Shown here: positions 1 through 6,154 of the stretch, one piece after another | Layout of the letters: the number at the start of each line of letters is the position of its first letter | How positions within the stretch are numbered: the stretch's first letter is position 1 | NCBI GenBank assembly: GCA_021817625.1 | Contig: JAKASY010000078.1 | Coordinates: 1 to 7,533 of the forward strand | Direction: 5' to 3' | DNA: 7,533 nucleotides | Source of the DNA: Bacillota bacterium | GTDB lineage: Bacteria; Bacillota_E; JAJZYS01; JAILZS01 | The notes under the pieces: model-generated | Told to the model about the DNA's origin: nothing | Seen by the model: the letters and a program-made list of their open reading frames with translations, nothing else | Database searches by the model: none | Program-made: the position numbers and the translations under genes

Positions 1-19
1 CGCCGATGCCGACTACCAC
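1..19 (-). CDS. Possible start of a MazF-type toxin gene (truncated by window edge)
   Basis: A GTG at 17-19 overlaps the last Trp codon and stop of the resolvase-MazE gene and opens a frame reading M-V-V-G-I-G to the edge. As I recall it, the E. coli mazEF junction has the same geometry: the toxin start codon lies one base ahead of the final Trp codon of mazE, and the toxin begins Met-Val. The call rests on this geometry and on the MazE-like tail of the upstream gene. Only six codons are visible, so the product cannot be confirmed from sequence. The start could also lie beyond the edge. Confidence 0.3.
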
Positions 20-699
20 CTCTCCCGCCCTACCGGGCGGCCCCAGTCCACGAGATCGTGCCGGTTCTCGGGTGTGACCTTGTCCACCAGCTCTTCGAGC
101 AAAGGCGCGGGCAGGTGCCGCGCTCCCGCGCCGGCCGGTTGCTCCTGGGTCAGGTAGCGGTACACGCTGCGGCGGCTGATGCCCAGCCTCCGGGCGGCAG
201 TGCTCTTGCTCACGCCCCGCCCGAGCAGGCCCTTGAGGTCGGACGCCTGCGCGTCGGTCAGGTGGCGCCTGCCTCCCTTGTAGACACCCCGCCTCTTGGC
301 GAGGGCGATGCCCTCCCGCTGGCGCTCTCGGATGAGCGCACGCTCGAACTCCGCGACCGCCCCCATGAGCGACAGGAGGAGGGTGGCCATCGGCGTGTCC
401 TGGCCCGTGAACGTGAGCGCCTCCTTGACGAACTCCACCTGCACGCCCCGGCCGGTCAGCTCGCGCACGAGCCTCCGCAGGTCCTCGAGGTTTCTGGCGA
501 GCCGGTCCATCGAGTGGACCACCATCGTGTCGCCGTCGCGGACGTAGGCGAGGAGCGCGTCGAGCTCGGGCCGCTTAGTGTCCTTGCCCGACGCCTTGTC
601 GGTAAACACCCGGTCGACCGCGACGCCTTCGAGCTGGCGCTCGGGATTCTGGTCGACCGTGGAGACACGTACGTAGCCAACCCGTTGGCCTACGGCCAC
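13..699 (-). CDS. Serine resolvase with a C-terminal MazE-antitoxin-like tail
   Basis: Site-specific serine recombinase of the resolvase/invertase type, which cuts and rejoins DNA through a 5'-phosphoserine link. Numbered from the ATG at 703-705, the catalytic domain (about 8-140) has the motif YVRVS with nucleophile Ser15, the conserved MDRLARN with Asp67, Arg68 and Arg71, and the long helix EFERALIRERQREG. A helix-turn-helix follows (about 148-185, SKSTAARRLGISRRSVYRYL). A family member would normally stop near here. This one continues for 45 residues, and 201-230 resemble the toxin-binding tail of MazE (ELVDKVTPENRH, then DWGRP, ending in Trp). About half of those 30 positions agree with E. 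coli MazE from memory. I prefer the GTG at 697-699: a GGAGGG lies six bases ahead of it, whereas it directly abuts the ATG at 705, leaving no spacing. The gene ends 12 bases from the window edge. The recombinase call is very secure; the MazE tail is a strong similarity read by eye. Confidence 0.92.
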   Translation of the reverse strand: MAVGQRVGYVRVSTVDQNPERQLEGVAVDRVFTDKASGKDTKRPELDALLAYVRDGDTMVVHSMDRLARNLEDLRRLVRELTGRGVQVEFVKEALTFTGQDTPMATLLLSLMGAVAEFERALIRERQREGIALAKRRGVYKGGRRHLTDAQASDLKGLLGRGVSKSTAARRLGISRRSVYRYLTQEQPAGAGARHLPAPLLEELVDKVTPENRHDLVDWGRPVGRERW

Positions 700-756
700 G
701 AGCATCCCTCCGTTGTGCGTACCGTTCAGACCGGCCGTCGCACCTCAAACGGCGAA

Positions 757-776
757 GGCCGCCAGGAACGGCGGCC
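757..776 (-). terminator. Strong G+C hairpin, possible terminator
   Basis: A perfect seven-base-pair stem (GGCCGCC / GGCGGCC) closes a six-base loop. On the minus strand it is followed by TTCGCCGTTT, a weak T-rich tract. It lies about 195 bases past the stop of the last operon gene and about 57 bases before the resolvase start. It could end operon transcripts, regulate the resolvase leader, or be part of a recombination site. The poor T-tract keeps confidence low. Confidence 0.3.
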
Positions 777-866
777 CCATGAGATGTGCGTCAAGCCGGT
801 AGTTGAACCTGTCCTGTCGTAACTTGCGCGGACGAGCCGAGCGGTCTCGAGTAGCGCCGCGCCCGG

Positions 867-936
867 TCAGGTCGTCACAGACGAAGCCGTGACAACAAAC
901 GAAACGAAGAGGCCGGCTTACCACGAGACGACCTGA
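867..936. repeat. Nested inverted repeats, candidate resolvase (res) site
   Basis: The outer arms TCAGGTCGTC (867-876) and GACGACCTGA (927-936) are perfect ten-base inverted repeats 50 bases apart. Inside, GTCGTCAC (871-878) and GTGACAAC (889-896) form a 7-of-8 inverted repeat with a ten-base spacer, close in span to a resolvase dimer subsite. Serine resolvases bind paired imperfect inverted repeats upstream of their own gene, and this lies about 170-240 bases upstream of one. I infer function from position and symmetry only. A transposon end or regulatory site is also possible. Confidence 0.35.
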
Positions 937-969
937 TCATGGCGGCTTGGGGTTCCGGTGCCCGGCGGG

Positions 970-2148
970 TCAGCGTGAGGATCTCGATGTCGCCCGCGCT
1001 ATCGCCGTGCGGACTCGTTGGAGAAGGGCGACGGGCCCCACCCAATTGTTACTACCATCGTGCTGCCAGAGAATTCGTCCGTTCACCCCGAGCAGCGTGT
1101 ACCACGTACCATCCTCCACGCCCAGGCTGTCGGCGAGCGTTCCCTGGGTGTCCACAACCACCGGATAGGACAGCCTGCCCGTCCGGCGTAGAAGACCTCG
1201 CAGCGCGCCGGGAGACGGTTCGGTCTGCGCCTCATCCACTGCTACGACACCAGGCAGGTGATCCGTACGAGCAACGGCCTCGTAGCGGTTGAGTGCTTTG
1301 AGCTGACGCGCGACGCTGCCGAACTCCGAGAGCCACGTGGCGAAGAAGACGAATAGCACGGCTCGCCCCGTGCGCACCTCGTACGTCCCCGCAGGGCCGC
1401 GCGCCGTCATCACTGGAAGCGCTACCTGGCCCGGCTCAAGCACGCCCGGCACTGTTCCAAGTCCGCGCCGGAGCACGGCTCTGGACCCGGCGGTCGGCGC
1501 CGGAATCACTCGGGCCAGCGCGTTTGCGAACACACGCGCCTGCTGACCCACGGCCGCGTAAGCGAGTTGCGTCATGTACACCCGCCGTTCCCGGCCGCGG
1601 GCGTCGATGAGATAGACGGCGGGCGTGTGGTCGATTGCACCATGCTCGATGGCCACCGCCATACCGTACTCCCGCCACACCCGGTTGAGGGTTCGCTTGC
1701 CCGCCGTGAGAAACCACCAGTCGTGGAGCATGCCGTGCGCCTTCGAATAGGCGTACACGTCGGACACTGCGGTCGCGGTCGGGTTCGCATCGATCGCCAC
1801 GAGCGCCACCTCGCGCCTGGCCAACCGCCCCAGTGCGCGCCGGGCAAGGAGCATTTCCACGGAGGTCAAAGGGCAGATGGTCGTGCACCGGCTGTCGAGA
1901 AACGCGAGCAGCACGGCCCGCCCGCGAAACGTCCGAAGGCTTACCTTGCTGCCGAACTGGTCGGTCAGGACGAAGCTCGGCGCGCGAACGCCACCGAGCG
2001 GTGTCCCCGGGTCCACAAGCGGCGCTGTGTTCTGCGCTGTAGGCTGAACGCCGCGCGCTGAATCCCGCGCCGACGTGCCGCAGCCGGTCAGGCTCGCGAG
2101 CGTCACGATGGCGAGCGCACAAGCCGCGAGCCTACGCCACAACGTCAC
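970..2148 (-). CDS. Lipoprotein: Sco-type domain fused to a cysteine-less TlpA-like thioredoxin domain
   Basis: A 392-residue exported lipoprotein. It begins with a signal peptide (Arg5-Arg6, hydrophobic stretch, lipobox LTGC with Cys23). The Sco/SenC domain (about 52-215) has the motif CTTICP with Cys88 and Cys92 and the distal His174 in DHTPAVYLID, the three Cu(I)-binding or redox residues of Sco proteins. A second thioredoxin-like fold (about 236-385) opens with a typical strand (AVLFVFFATW), but the WCxxC site reads W272-L-S-E-F276, so both cysteines are gone. The GTG start at 2146-2148 overlaps the previous stop as GTGA, giving translational coupling, and places the signal peptide at the true N-terminus. 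The reading frame stays open upstream, but that part lies inside the preceding gene. Last gene of the operon. Likely role: copper delivery or thiol reduction outside the membrane, fed by the CcdA-type protein. The partner is inferred; the fold calls are firm. Confidence 0.85.
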   Translation of the reverse strand: MTLWRRLAACALAIVTLASLTGCGTSARDSARGVQPTAQNTAPLVDPGTPLGGVRAPSFVLTDQFGSKVSLRTFRGRAVLLAFLDSRCTTICPLTSVEMLLARRALGRLARREVALVAIDANPTATAVSDVYAYSKAHGMLHDWWFLTAGKRTLNRVWREYGMAVAIEHGAIDHTPAVYLIDARGRERRVYMTQLAYAAVGQQARVFANALARVIPAPTAGSRAVLRRGLGTVPGVLEPGQVALPVMTARGPAGTYEVRTGRAVLFVFFATWLSEFGSVARQLKALNRYEAVARTDHLPGVVAVDEAQTEPSPGALRGLLRRTGRLSYPVVVDTQGTLADSLGVEDGTWYTLLGVNGRILWQHDGSNNWVGPVALLQRVRTAIARATSRSSR

Positions 2149-2702
2149 CGCGCCTGCCAGCCAAGACGCCACGTAGAGATGCGGCCGCCGAGATACCCGT
2201 ATCCGACCAGTGTGGCTGCCGTGACAAACAGCCCGCCGTTGGCCCAGGGTGCCAGGGGCGATAGGTTGTCGAACAAAATCGCGAGCGTGTTGCCGGGCAG
2301 GCCTATGCCACAGCAGCCTACGGCGGCAAGCGCCGCAAACAGTGCCATCGCGGACAGCACGATTCGCCCCGCGATGGCCGGCCCCGCAGGATAGGCGGCG
2401 ACCAGCGCCGCCGCCACCACGACGCCTTCGACTGCCATCAGCAGCCATGCCGGCCAGTAGACCGAGATCCACAGGTGGTGTGTCACCACCCACGTAAACG
2501 ATGCTGTGTGCCCGTCCGGGATTACCGTCCCGGGCCGGTAGGGCAGGCGAACGGGAGGCAAGGCGATGTAGCCGGCCAGAACCTGACGAAGCGCCACGAA
2601 CGCCGTCCAGATCGCGAGCGCCCCGGCCACTCGCATGCCCGCCCGGAGGAGGCGGGCCGCAGTGCTATGCTGATCGCCCCTGGCCACCACCGGCGGCGTC
2701 AT
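2145..2702 (-). CDS. Four-helix membrane protein with an intramembrane Cys-Cys pair, unknown family
   Basis: A 185-residue protein with about four hydrophobic helices (roughly 24-46, 78-103, 111-133, 155-176). I do not recognise the family. The outstanding feature is VGCCGIGLPG in the third helix, with Cys130-Cys131 followed by Gly and Pro. Paired cysteines inside a helix next to a proline are the metal-binding signature of the MerT/MerF uptake proteins, and the MerF-like protein of this operon has a similar FLCCGLP. The segment between helices 1 and 2 (about 47-77) is polar and holds His65, His75 and His76. The ATG at 2700-2702 overlaps the stop of the CcdA-type gene as ATGA, and the stop overlaps the next start as GTGA, so all three are translationally coupled. 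It may be an extra metal transporter or a partner of the thiol-redox proteins; this is inferred from motif and context. Confidence 0.8.
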   Translation of the reverse strand: MTPPVVARGDQHSTAARLLRAGMRVAGALAIWTAFVALRQVLAGYIALPPVRLPYRPGTVIPDGHTASFTWVVTHHLWISVYWPAWLLMAVEGVVVAAALVAAYPAGPAIAGRIVLSAMALFAALAAVGCCGIGLPGNTLAILFDNLSPLAPWANGGLFVTAATLVGYGYLGGRISTWRLGWQAR

Positions 2703-3394
2703 GCCAGCCAGTGGCCGGGTCCCAGCACCCAGTAGTAGGCGATCCACACACCCGCGGCCACGACGATCACGCCGCTCGCCCTGCCGATGTACGGAAGGAC
2801 ACTGCGAATCGCGCGCTCCATCGCGCCGCGCCAGAGCGCCGTGCCGACGGACACCGAAACGAGCACAAGCGAGACGCCCAAGGCGAACACCACGACCACG
2901 CCCACCGTACCCGCGAGGCCCGCTCCCGCCACCTCCGCCAAGAGGGCGATGAAGATGGGGAGGGTGCAGCTGAGCGCGGCAAGGCCGTAGGCCGCACCCG
3001 TCGCCACGAGGGTTCCCACGAAGCCACCCCCGAGCGCGTCCACACGGCTCGCGATCGCCCCTGTCGACAGGCCGATGGCCAGGCGGTCGAGGTACATGAG
3101 CACTCCCATCGCCACGAGCGCTACGGCGAGCGCCACCATCAGAAACGGCAGGACGCGAAACAAGGCATGCGCGACAAGCGAGAACAGCACGGCGGCCACG
3201 GCGACCACGAGCGAGAAGCCCAGCGCCAGAAGGATCCCCGCTACTCCCCCGCGCCAGGCTCGCTCGCCAATTCGCGCGCTCCCCGCCTGCCGGCCGAGCA
3301 GGAGCGCAATCGTGGCGGGCAGCATGGCGATCCCGCACGGACTGAAGGCGGACGCCGCACCGGCGCCAAACGCCAACACCATCGTAGGGTTCAT
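2699..3394 (-). CDS. CcdA/DsbD-family membrane thiol electron carrier
   Basis: A 231-residue polytopic protein with about six helices (near 5-25, 50-75, 80-102, 125-150, 160-183, 205-225), the size and layout of CcdA. CcdA/DsbD proteins carry reducing equivalents from cytosolic thioredoxin across the membrane to outward-facing thioredoxin-like proteins. The family's two motifs are present: SPCGIAMLP (Cys20, helix 1) and LSCTLPIF (Cys143, helix 4), each with a cysteine near a proline, as expected for the reversible disulfide pair. I chose the ATG at 3392-3394 because a GGAGG lies six bases ahead of it. A TTG at 3434-3436 would add 14 residues but has a poorer site. It sits 77 bases after a TlpA-like gene and overlaps the next gene by four bases, so its substrates are probably the two thioredoxin-fold proteins encoded here. 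Confidence 0.9.
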   Translation of the reverse strand: MNPTMVLAFGAGAASAFSPCGIAMLPATIALLLGRQAGSARIGERAWRGGVAGILLALGFSLVVAVAAVLFSLVAHALFRVLPFLMVALAVALVAMGVLMYLDRLAIGLSTGAIASRVDALGGGFVGTLVATGAAYGLAALSCTLPIFIALLAEVAGAGLAGTVGVVVVFALGVSLVLVSVSVGTALWRGAMERAIRSVLPYIGRASGVIVVAAGVWIAYYWVLGPGHWLA

Positions 3395-3471
3395 GGGCCA
3401 CCTCCGCGTGAGCCGCAAAGCTCGCGTCGGGAGCAAGCCGCCCCCGCGGGCTGCCGGTTCAGGATGTAGGT

Positions 3472-4137
3472 CTAAGCTCGTGTGGACGTGGCGGCGCTCT
3501 TCACCAGAGCGAGAAGCTTCGCGTTCGACGGAATGCCGCCGTCATAGACCACCTTGCCCGTAGGGGACAGCACGACCACGGTATCCAAGTAGTCGATGTG
3601 GTAGCGGTTGAGGATGGCGCTTGTGGCGAACCCCTCGGGCCAGGTCGCGCCGGTCTGCTGGGCCATTTGTTCAACCTGGCTTGCCGTATCGACCTGCGGC
3701 GTCACGTCGAGCGACACGACCTGCGCCCTCGCGCTGAGTGCCTTGTAGACCTGCGCGATTTGGCTGTTGCCCTGCCAGCAGCTGGAGCAAGACGCCGACA
3801 TGAAGTAGAGAAGCGTCGGGCGCCCGGCCGGGAACGTCACGGCCTGCCCGGTGACGGACGTGAGGCGATAGCCGTTACCGACGGCGGCCGCCTGCGTCGG
3901 CGTCCCGGGCGTGGACGTCGTGGCGTTACCGCCGTAGACCACGCTCGTGCCGGTAGCGCCGTAGGTCGCGCCGGGGTCGGCGGTTGCGCCCGCGCCACCA
4001 TGAGTCAGCATCACCCCGACGACAACCGCTGCGGCGGCCACCCCCGCCCCGGCCAACGCCAGCCAACCCTTGCCCAACGGAGACGTCCTCTGCGGCCCTC
4101 CATCGGCGTGGCGCACGCGCTTCCTCTTGTTGCTCAT
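3472..4137 (-). CDS. Membrane-anchored TlpA/ResA-like thioredoxin
   Basis: A 221-residue protein with a basic N-terminus, one hydrophobic anchor (about 24-45), a low-complexity Gly/Ala/Thr linker (about 46-88) and an outward-facing thioredoxin domain (about 89-218). The redox site is SCSSC, with Cys117 and Cys120 after the strand LLYFMSA. Further family features are the strand VVSLDV, Pro168 in ATWPEGF, and the closing strand VVVLSPTGKVVYDGG. No lipobox is seen, so it should stay attached by its helix. The ATG has an excellent AAGGAGG seven bases upstream. It follows merA by 87 bases and precedes the CcdA-type gene by 77, the usual pairing of a TlpA-like protein with its electron donor. In a mercury operon it may keep surface thiols reduced or release Hg(II) from them; that role is inference. 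The substrate is unknown. Confidence 0.88.
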   Translation of the reverse strand: MSNKRKRVRHADGGPQRTSPLGKGWLALAGAGVAAAAVVVGVMLTHGGAGATADPGATYGATGTSVVYGGNATTSTPGTPTQAAAVGNGYRLTSVTGQAVTFPAGRPTLLYFMSASCSSCWQGNSQIAQVYKALSARAQVVSLDVTPQVDTASQVEQMAQQTGATWPEGFATSAILNRYHIDYLDTVVVLSPTGKVVYDGGIPSNAKLLALVKSAATSTRA

Positions 4138-4224
4138 GCCCCTACCTCCTTGTGTGCCAGCCTCGGAGATCAGCGTCTCGATCCCGCCCGTTCGCCGACC
4201 CCGCGGGGCTTCCGCCTCGAGGGG

Positions 4225-5631
4225 CTATCCTGCGCAGCAGGAAAGCTTCGTCACGTCCTTGTCGAAACTCATGGCGGCGAGCTTCAGCCCCTCGCCGAAC
4301 GTGAGGTACGGGTGCATCGTGTCGCGTAGATCCTGGAGCGTGAGTTCGTAGCGCACGGCCAGGGTCGCCTCCGTGATCATCTCGCCGGCGTTCGGGGAGA
4401 GAATGTGGACGCCCACGACGCGGTCGCTCCCCTCCTCGGCCACGATCTTGATGAAGCCGCGCGTGTCCCGATTCGCGAGCGCTCGCGGTACGTATGCGAG
4501 GGGCAGCGCCGCGCTGCGTACGCTCATCCCTTGGGCGCGGGCCCGCTCTTCGGTGAGGCCGACGGCGGCAACGGCCGGGTCGGTGAACGTGACGCGTGGC
4601 ACGGCAGCGAGATCCTCCTCCGTGGCCGCGCCGTCCGCCGCAAGCGCGTTGCGCGCGGCCACCGTTCCCTGGTGGGCCGCGACGTAGACGAACATCGCCT
4701 CGCCCGTCACGTCCCCGGCCGCGTAGATCCTCGGCGCCGTCGTCTCAAGACGCCGGTCCACCTGAACGGCCCCCTTCGGGGTGAGCGCGACACCCGCCCT
4801 TTCCAGGTTGAGTCCCTCGGTCCGAGGCCGGCGGCCCGTAGCGACCAGTAGCGCGTCCGCCGTAAACGTCACCACCCGGTCGTCGATCTCGGCATCGATC
4901 GTGTAGGTCCGGCCCGAGCGGGAGACGCGCCGGACGGCCACCCCCACGTGGGAGGAGATGCCCTCGCTAGCCAGGTAGCCGGCGAGTTCCGGTCCGACGC
5001 TCGCGTCCTCGGCCGGCACAAGGCGGCCGAGCGCCTCGAGGACCGTGACCCGCGCGCCCAGCCGAGCGTAAAGCTGGCCGATCTCGAGGCCCACGGCGCT
5101 GCCGCCGAGCACGATGAGGTGCTCGGGCGCATACGGAGGCGCCAGCGCCTCGGTGCTTGTCCAGTAGCCGGCCTCCTCCAGGCCGTCGATGGGCGGTGCC
5201 CACGGCCTCGCGCCCGTGGCCAGGACGACGGCGCCGGTCGAAACCTCGTCCCCGTCCACGTTGAGCCGCCCGGGGGCCGCAAGCTCGGCATGCCCGCGCA
5301 CAAGCGTAATGGCCGGGTAGGCGTCCAGCACGTCGAGATACTTCGCCTGGCGCAGCTCGGCGACGAGCTCGTCCGTTTGGGCGATGACGGCGCCGAGGTC
5401 GACGCCGCCTCCCGACGTGGTCAGTCCCCGAAAGTCGTCGCGCATCGCGGTGTGCCGCACTTCGGCCGCCGCGAGCAGGGTCTTCGAGGGGACACAGCCC
5501 ACGTTCACGCATGTTCCGCCAATCGTCGACTGCTCGACGAGGAGCACCTTGGTGCCCCGCTCGGCACCCTCAATGGAAGCGGCGAATCCGGCCGATCCCC
5601 CGCCGATCACCGCAAGATCGAACTGCTTCAC
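4225..5631 (-). CDS. merA: Mercuric reductase MerA, core form without N-terminal HMA domain
   Basis: Flavoprotein disulfide reductase that reduces Hg(II) to volatile Hg(0) in the cytosol with NAD(P)H. In its 468 residues one sees the FAD loop GGGSAG (10-15), the redox pair in GGTCVNVGCVPSK (Cys41, Cys46), the nucleotide loop GGSAVG (176-181), the second FAD motif YAAGDVTG (303-310), Tyr442 in HPYLTFGEGLKLAA, and the C-terminal LSCCAG (Cys465-Cys466), which shuttles Hg(II) to the active site and separates MerA from lipoamide dehydrogenases. It lacks the N-terminal HMA domain (NmerA) of many enzymes; a separate HMA protein is encoded 39 bases upstream. Glu199 after the second strand of the nucleotide fold (VTVLEA), where I recall that Tn501 MerA has Ala-Arg, hints at NADH preference. 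The start is GTG at 5629-5631, with GGGAGGG eight bases ahead. The identity is very secure. Confidence 0.97.
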   Translation of the reverse strand: MKQFDLAVIGGGSAGFAASIEGAERGTKVLLVEQSTIGGTCVNVGCVPSKTLLAAAEVRHTAMRDDFRGLTTSGGGVDLGAVIAQTDELVAELRQAKYLDVLDAYPAITLVRGHAELAAPGRLNVDGDEVSTGAVVLATGARPWAPPIDGLEEAGYWTSTEALAPPYAPEHLIVLGGSAVGLEIGQLYARLGARVTVLEALGRLVPAEDASVGPELAGYLASEGISSHVGVAVRRVSRSGRTYTIDAEIDDRVVTFTADALLVATGRRPRTEGLNLERAGVALTPKGAVQVDRRLETTAPRIYAAGDVTGEAMFVYVAAHQGTVAARNALAADGAATEEDLAAVPRVTFTDPAVAAVGLTEERARAQGMSVRSAALPLAYVPRALANRDTRGFIKIVAEEGSDRVVGVHILSPNAGEMITEATLAVRYELTLQDLRDTMHPYLTFGEGLKLAAMSFDKDVTKLSCCAG

Positions 5632-5670
5632 CTAACCGACCCTCCCGACCTGGGACATGTGCCCCGACCG

Positions 5671-5877
5671 CTACGCGGGCTCGGCTCCGTACCCAGCGCT
5701 CTTCACCGCGTCGACGAGCGCCTCCACCGATACCCCCCTGCTCGCCTCGACCGTGGCGAGCTTGCGGACGTACTTGACGTCCGCGCTCTCCACCCCGGGT
5801 GTGGCGGCAAGGGCGCCTTTCACCTTCACCGCGCAGTCAAGACAGTGCATGCCGCTGATCGTGAGCTGGACCCGCAT
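5671..5877 (-). CDS. Cytosolic HMA-domain metallochaperone (MerP/NmerA-like)
   Basis: A 68-residue single heavy-metal-associated domain. The metal site is GMHCLDC, with Cys12 and Cys15 in the loop after the first strand, followed by a typical beta-alpha-beta pattern and the usual closing AGYGA. No signal peptide is present, so unlike Gram-negative MerP it should work in the cytosol. It lies just upstream of a MerA that lacks its own HMA domain and just downstream of a MerF-like transporter, so it probably carries Hg(II) from one to the other. The ATG at 5875-5877 has an AGGAGGG eight bases ahead. Its start overlaps the previous gene by 41 bases. A copper chaperone (CopZ) has the same fold; the merA context favours mercury. 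Confidence 0.88.
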   Translation of the reverse strand: MRVQLTISGMHCLDCAVKVKGALAATPGVESADVKYVRKLATVEASRGVSVEALVDAVKSAGYGAEPA

Positions 5878-6154
5878 CGAACCCACCCTCCTTCTGGAAA
5901 CCCGACTCGCATACGACGCAGGCGGACGCGGCACCATGCCGTGTCCGCCAGACTGCGACCGCGACGCCGCCAACGACGACCGCCGCGATCGCCCCGAGAA
6001 GCACGCCGTGTAGGCCAGCCCAGGCGACGAGCCCGCCCCCGGCCACGAGGAGCAACGGGAGGCCGCAGCACAGGAAGAGCGGAACGATGAGCAGCACGCC
6101 CGCCGACGCGCTTTCCGTCCGCCCCGGTTCGCGCTGGGACTCGGCGCTCTTCAT
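5837..6154 (-). CDS. MerF/MerT-like Hg(II) uptake membrane protein
   Basis: A 105-residue protein with two hydrophobic helices (about 19-42 and 50-69) and a polar C-terminus. The first helix holds LFLCCGLP (Cys29-Cys30 followed by Pro), and just past the second helix is CVVC (Cys79, Cys82). MerF and MerT pass Hg(II) inward from a Cys-Cys pair in helix 1 to a second cysteine pair on the cytosolic side, and this layout matches MerF in size and order. The remaining C-terminus (83-105) carries His and acidic residues and resembles nothing I know. The ATG at 6152-6154 overlaps the regulator stop as ATGA, and the end overlaps the HMA gene by 41 bases, so expression is coupled both ways. The family call rests on topology and cysteine placement; sequence similarity to known MerF is limited. 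Confidence 0.75.
   Translation of the reverse strand: MKSAESQREPGRTESASAGVLLIVPLFLCCGLPLLLVAGGGLVAWAGLHGVLLGAIAAVVVGGVAVAVWRTRHGAASACVVCESGFQKEGGFDAGPAHDQRHALS

Larger units (their letters stand above)
706..969. other. Intergenic region between the operon end and the resolvase gene
   Basis: This 264-base stretch has no convincing gene. It holds a seven-pair G+C hairpin (757-776) close to the resolvase start and, further off, a nested pair of inverted repeats (867-936). Resolvase genes are usually preceded by their own recombination site, so this is the natural place for a res site. I see no convincing -10/-35 pair for the resolvase. A TTGACG on the minus strand near 788-793 has no good partner. 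Confidence 0.5.

Noticed and set aside
2149..2493. Extension of the Sco-lipoprotein frame upstream to give a 507-residue protein
   Set aside because: This part overlaps the 185-residue membrane protein gene in another frame. It would bury the clear signal peptide and lipobox inside the protein, whereas the GTG at 2148 coupled to the previous stop explains everything.
4948..6090. Long plus-strand frame opposite merA and the HMA gene
   Set aside because: Composition is Arg/His/Pro-rich with no recognisable domain, and it lies opposite certain genes. It is a shadow typical of G+C-rich DNA. The plus-strand frames at 2501-3469 and 58-822 fail for the same reason.
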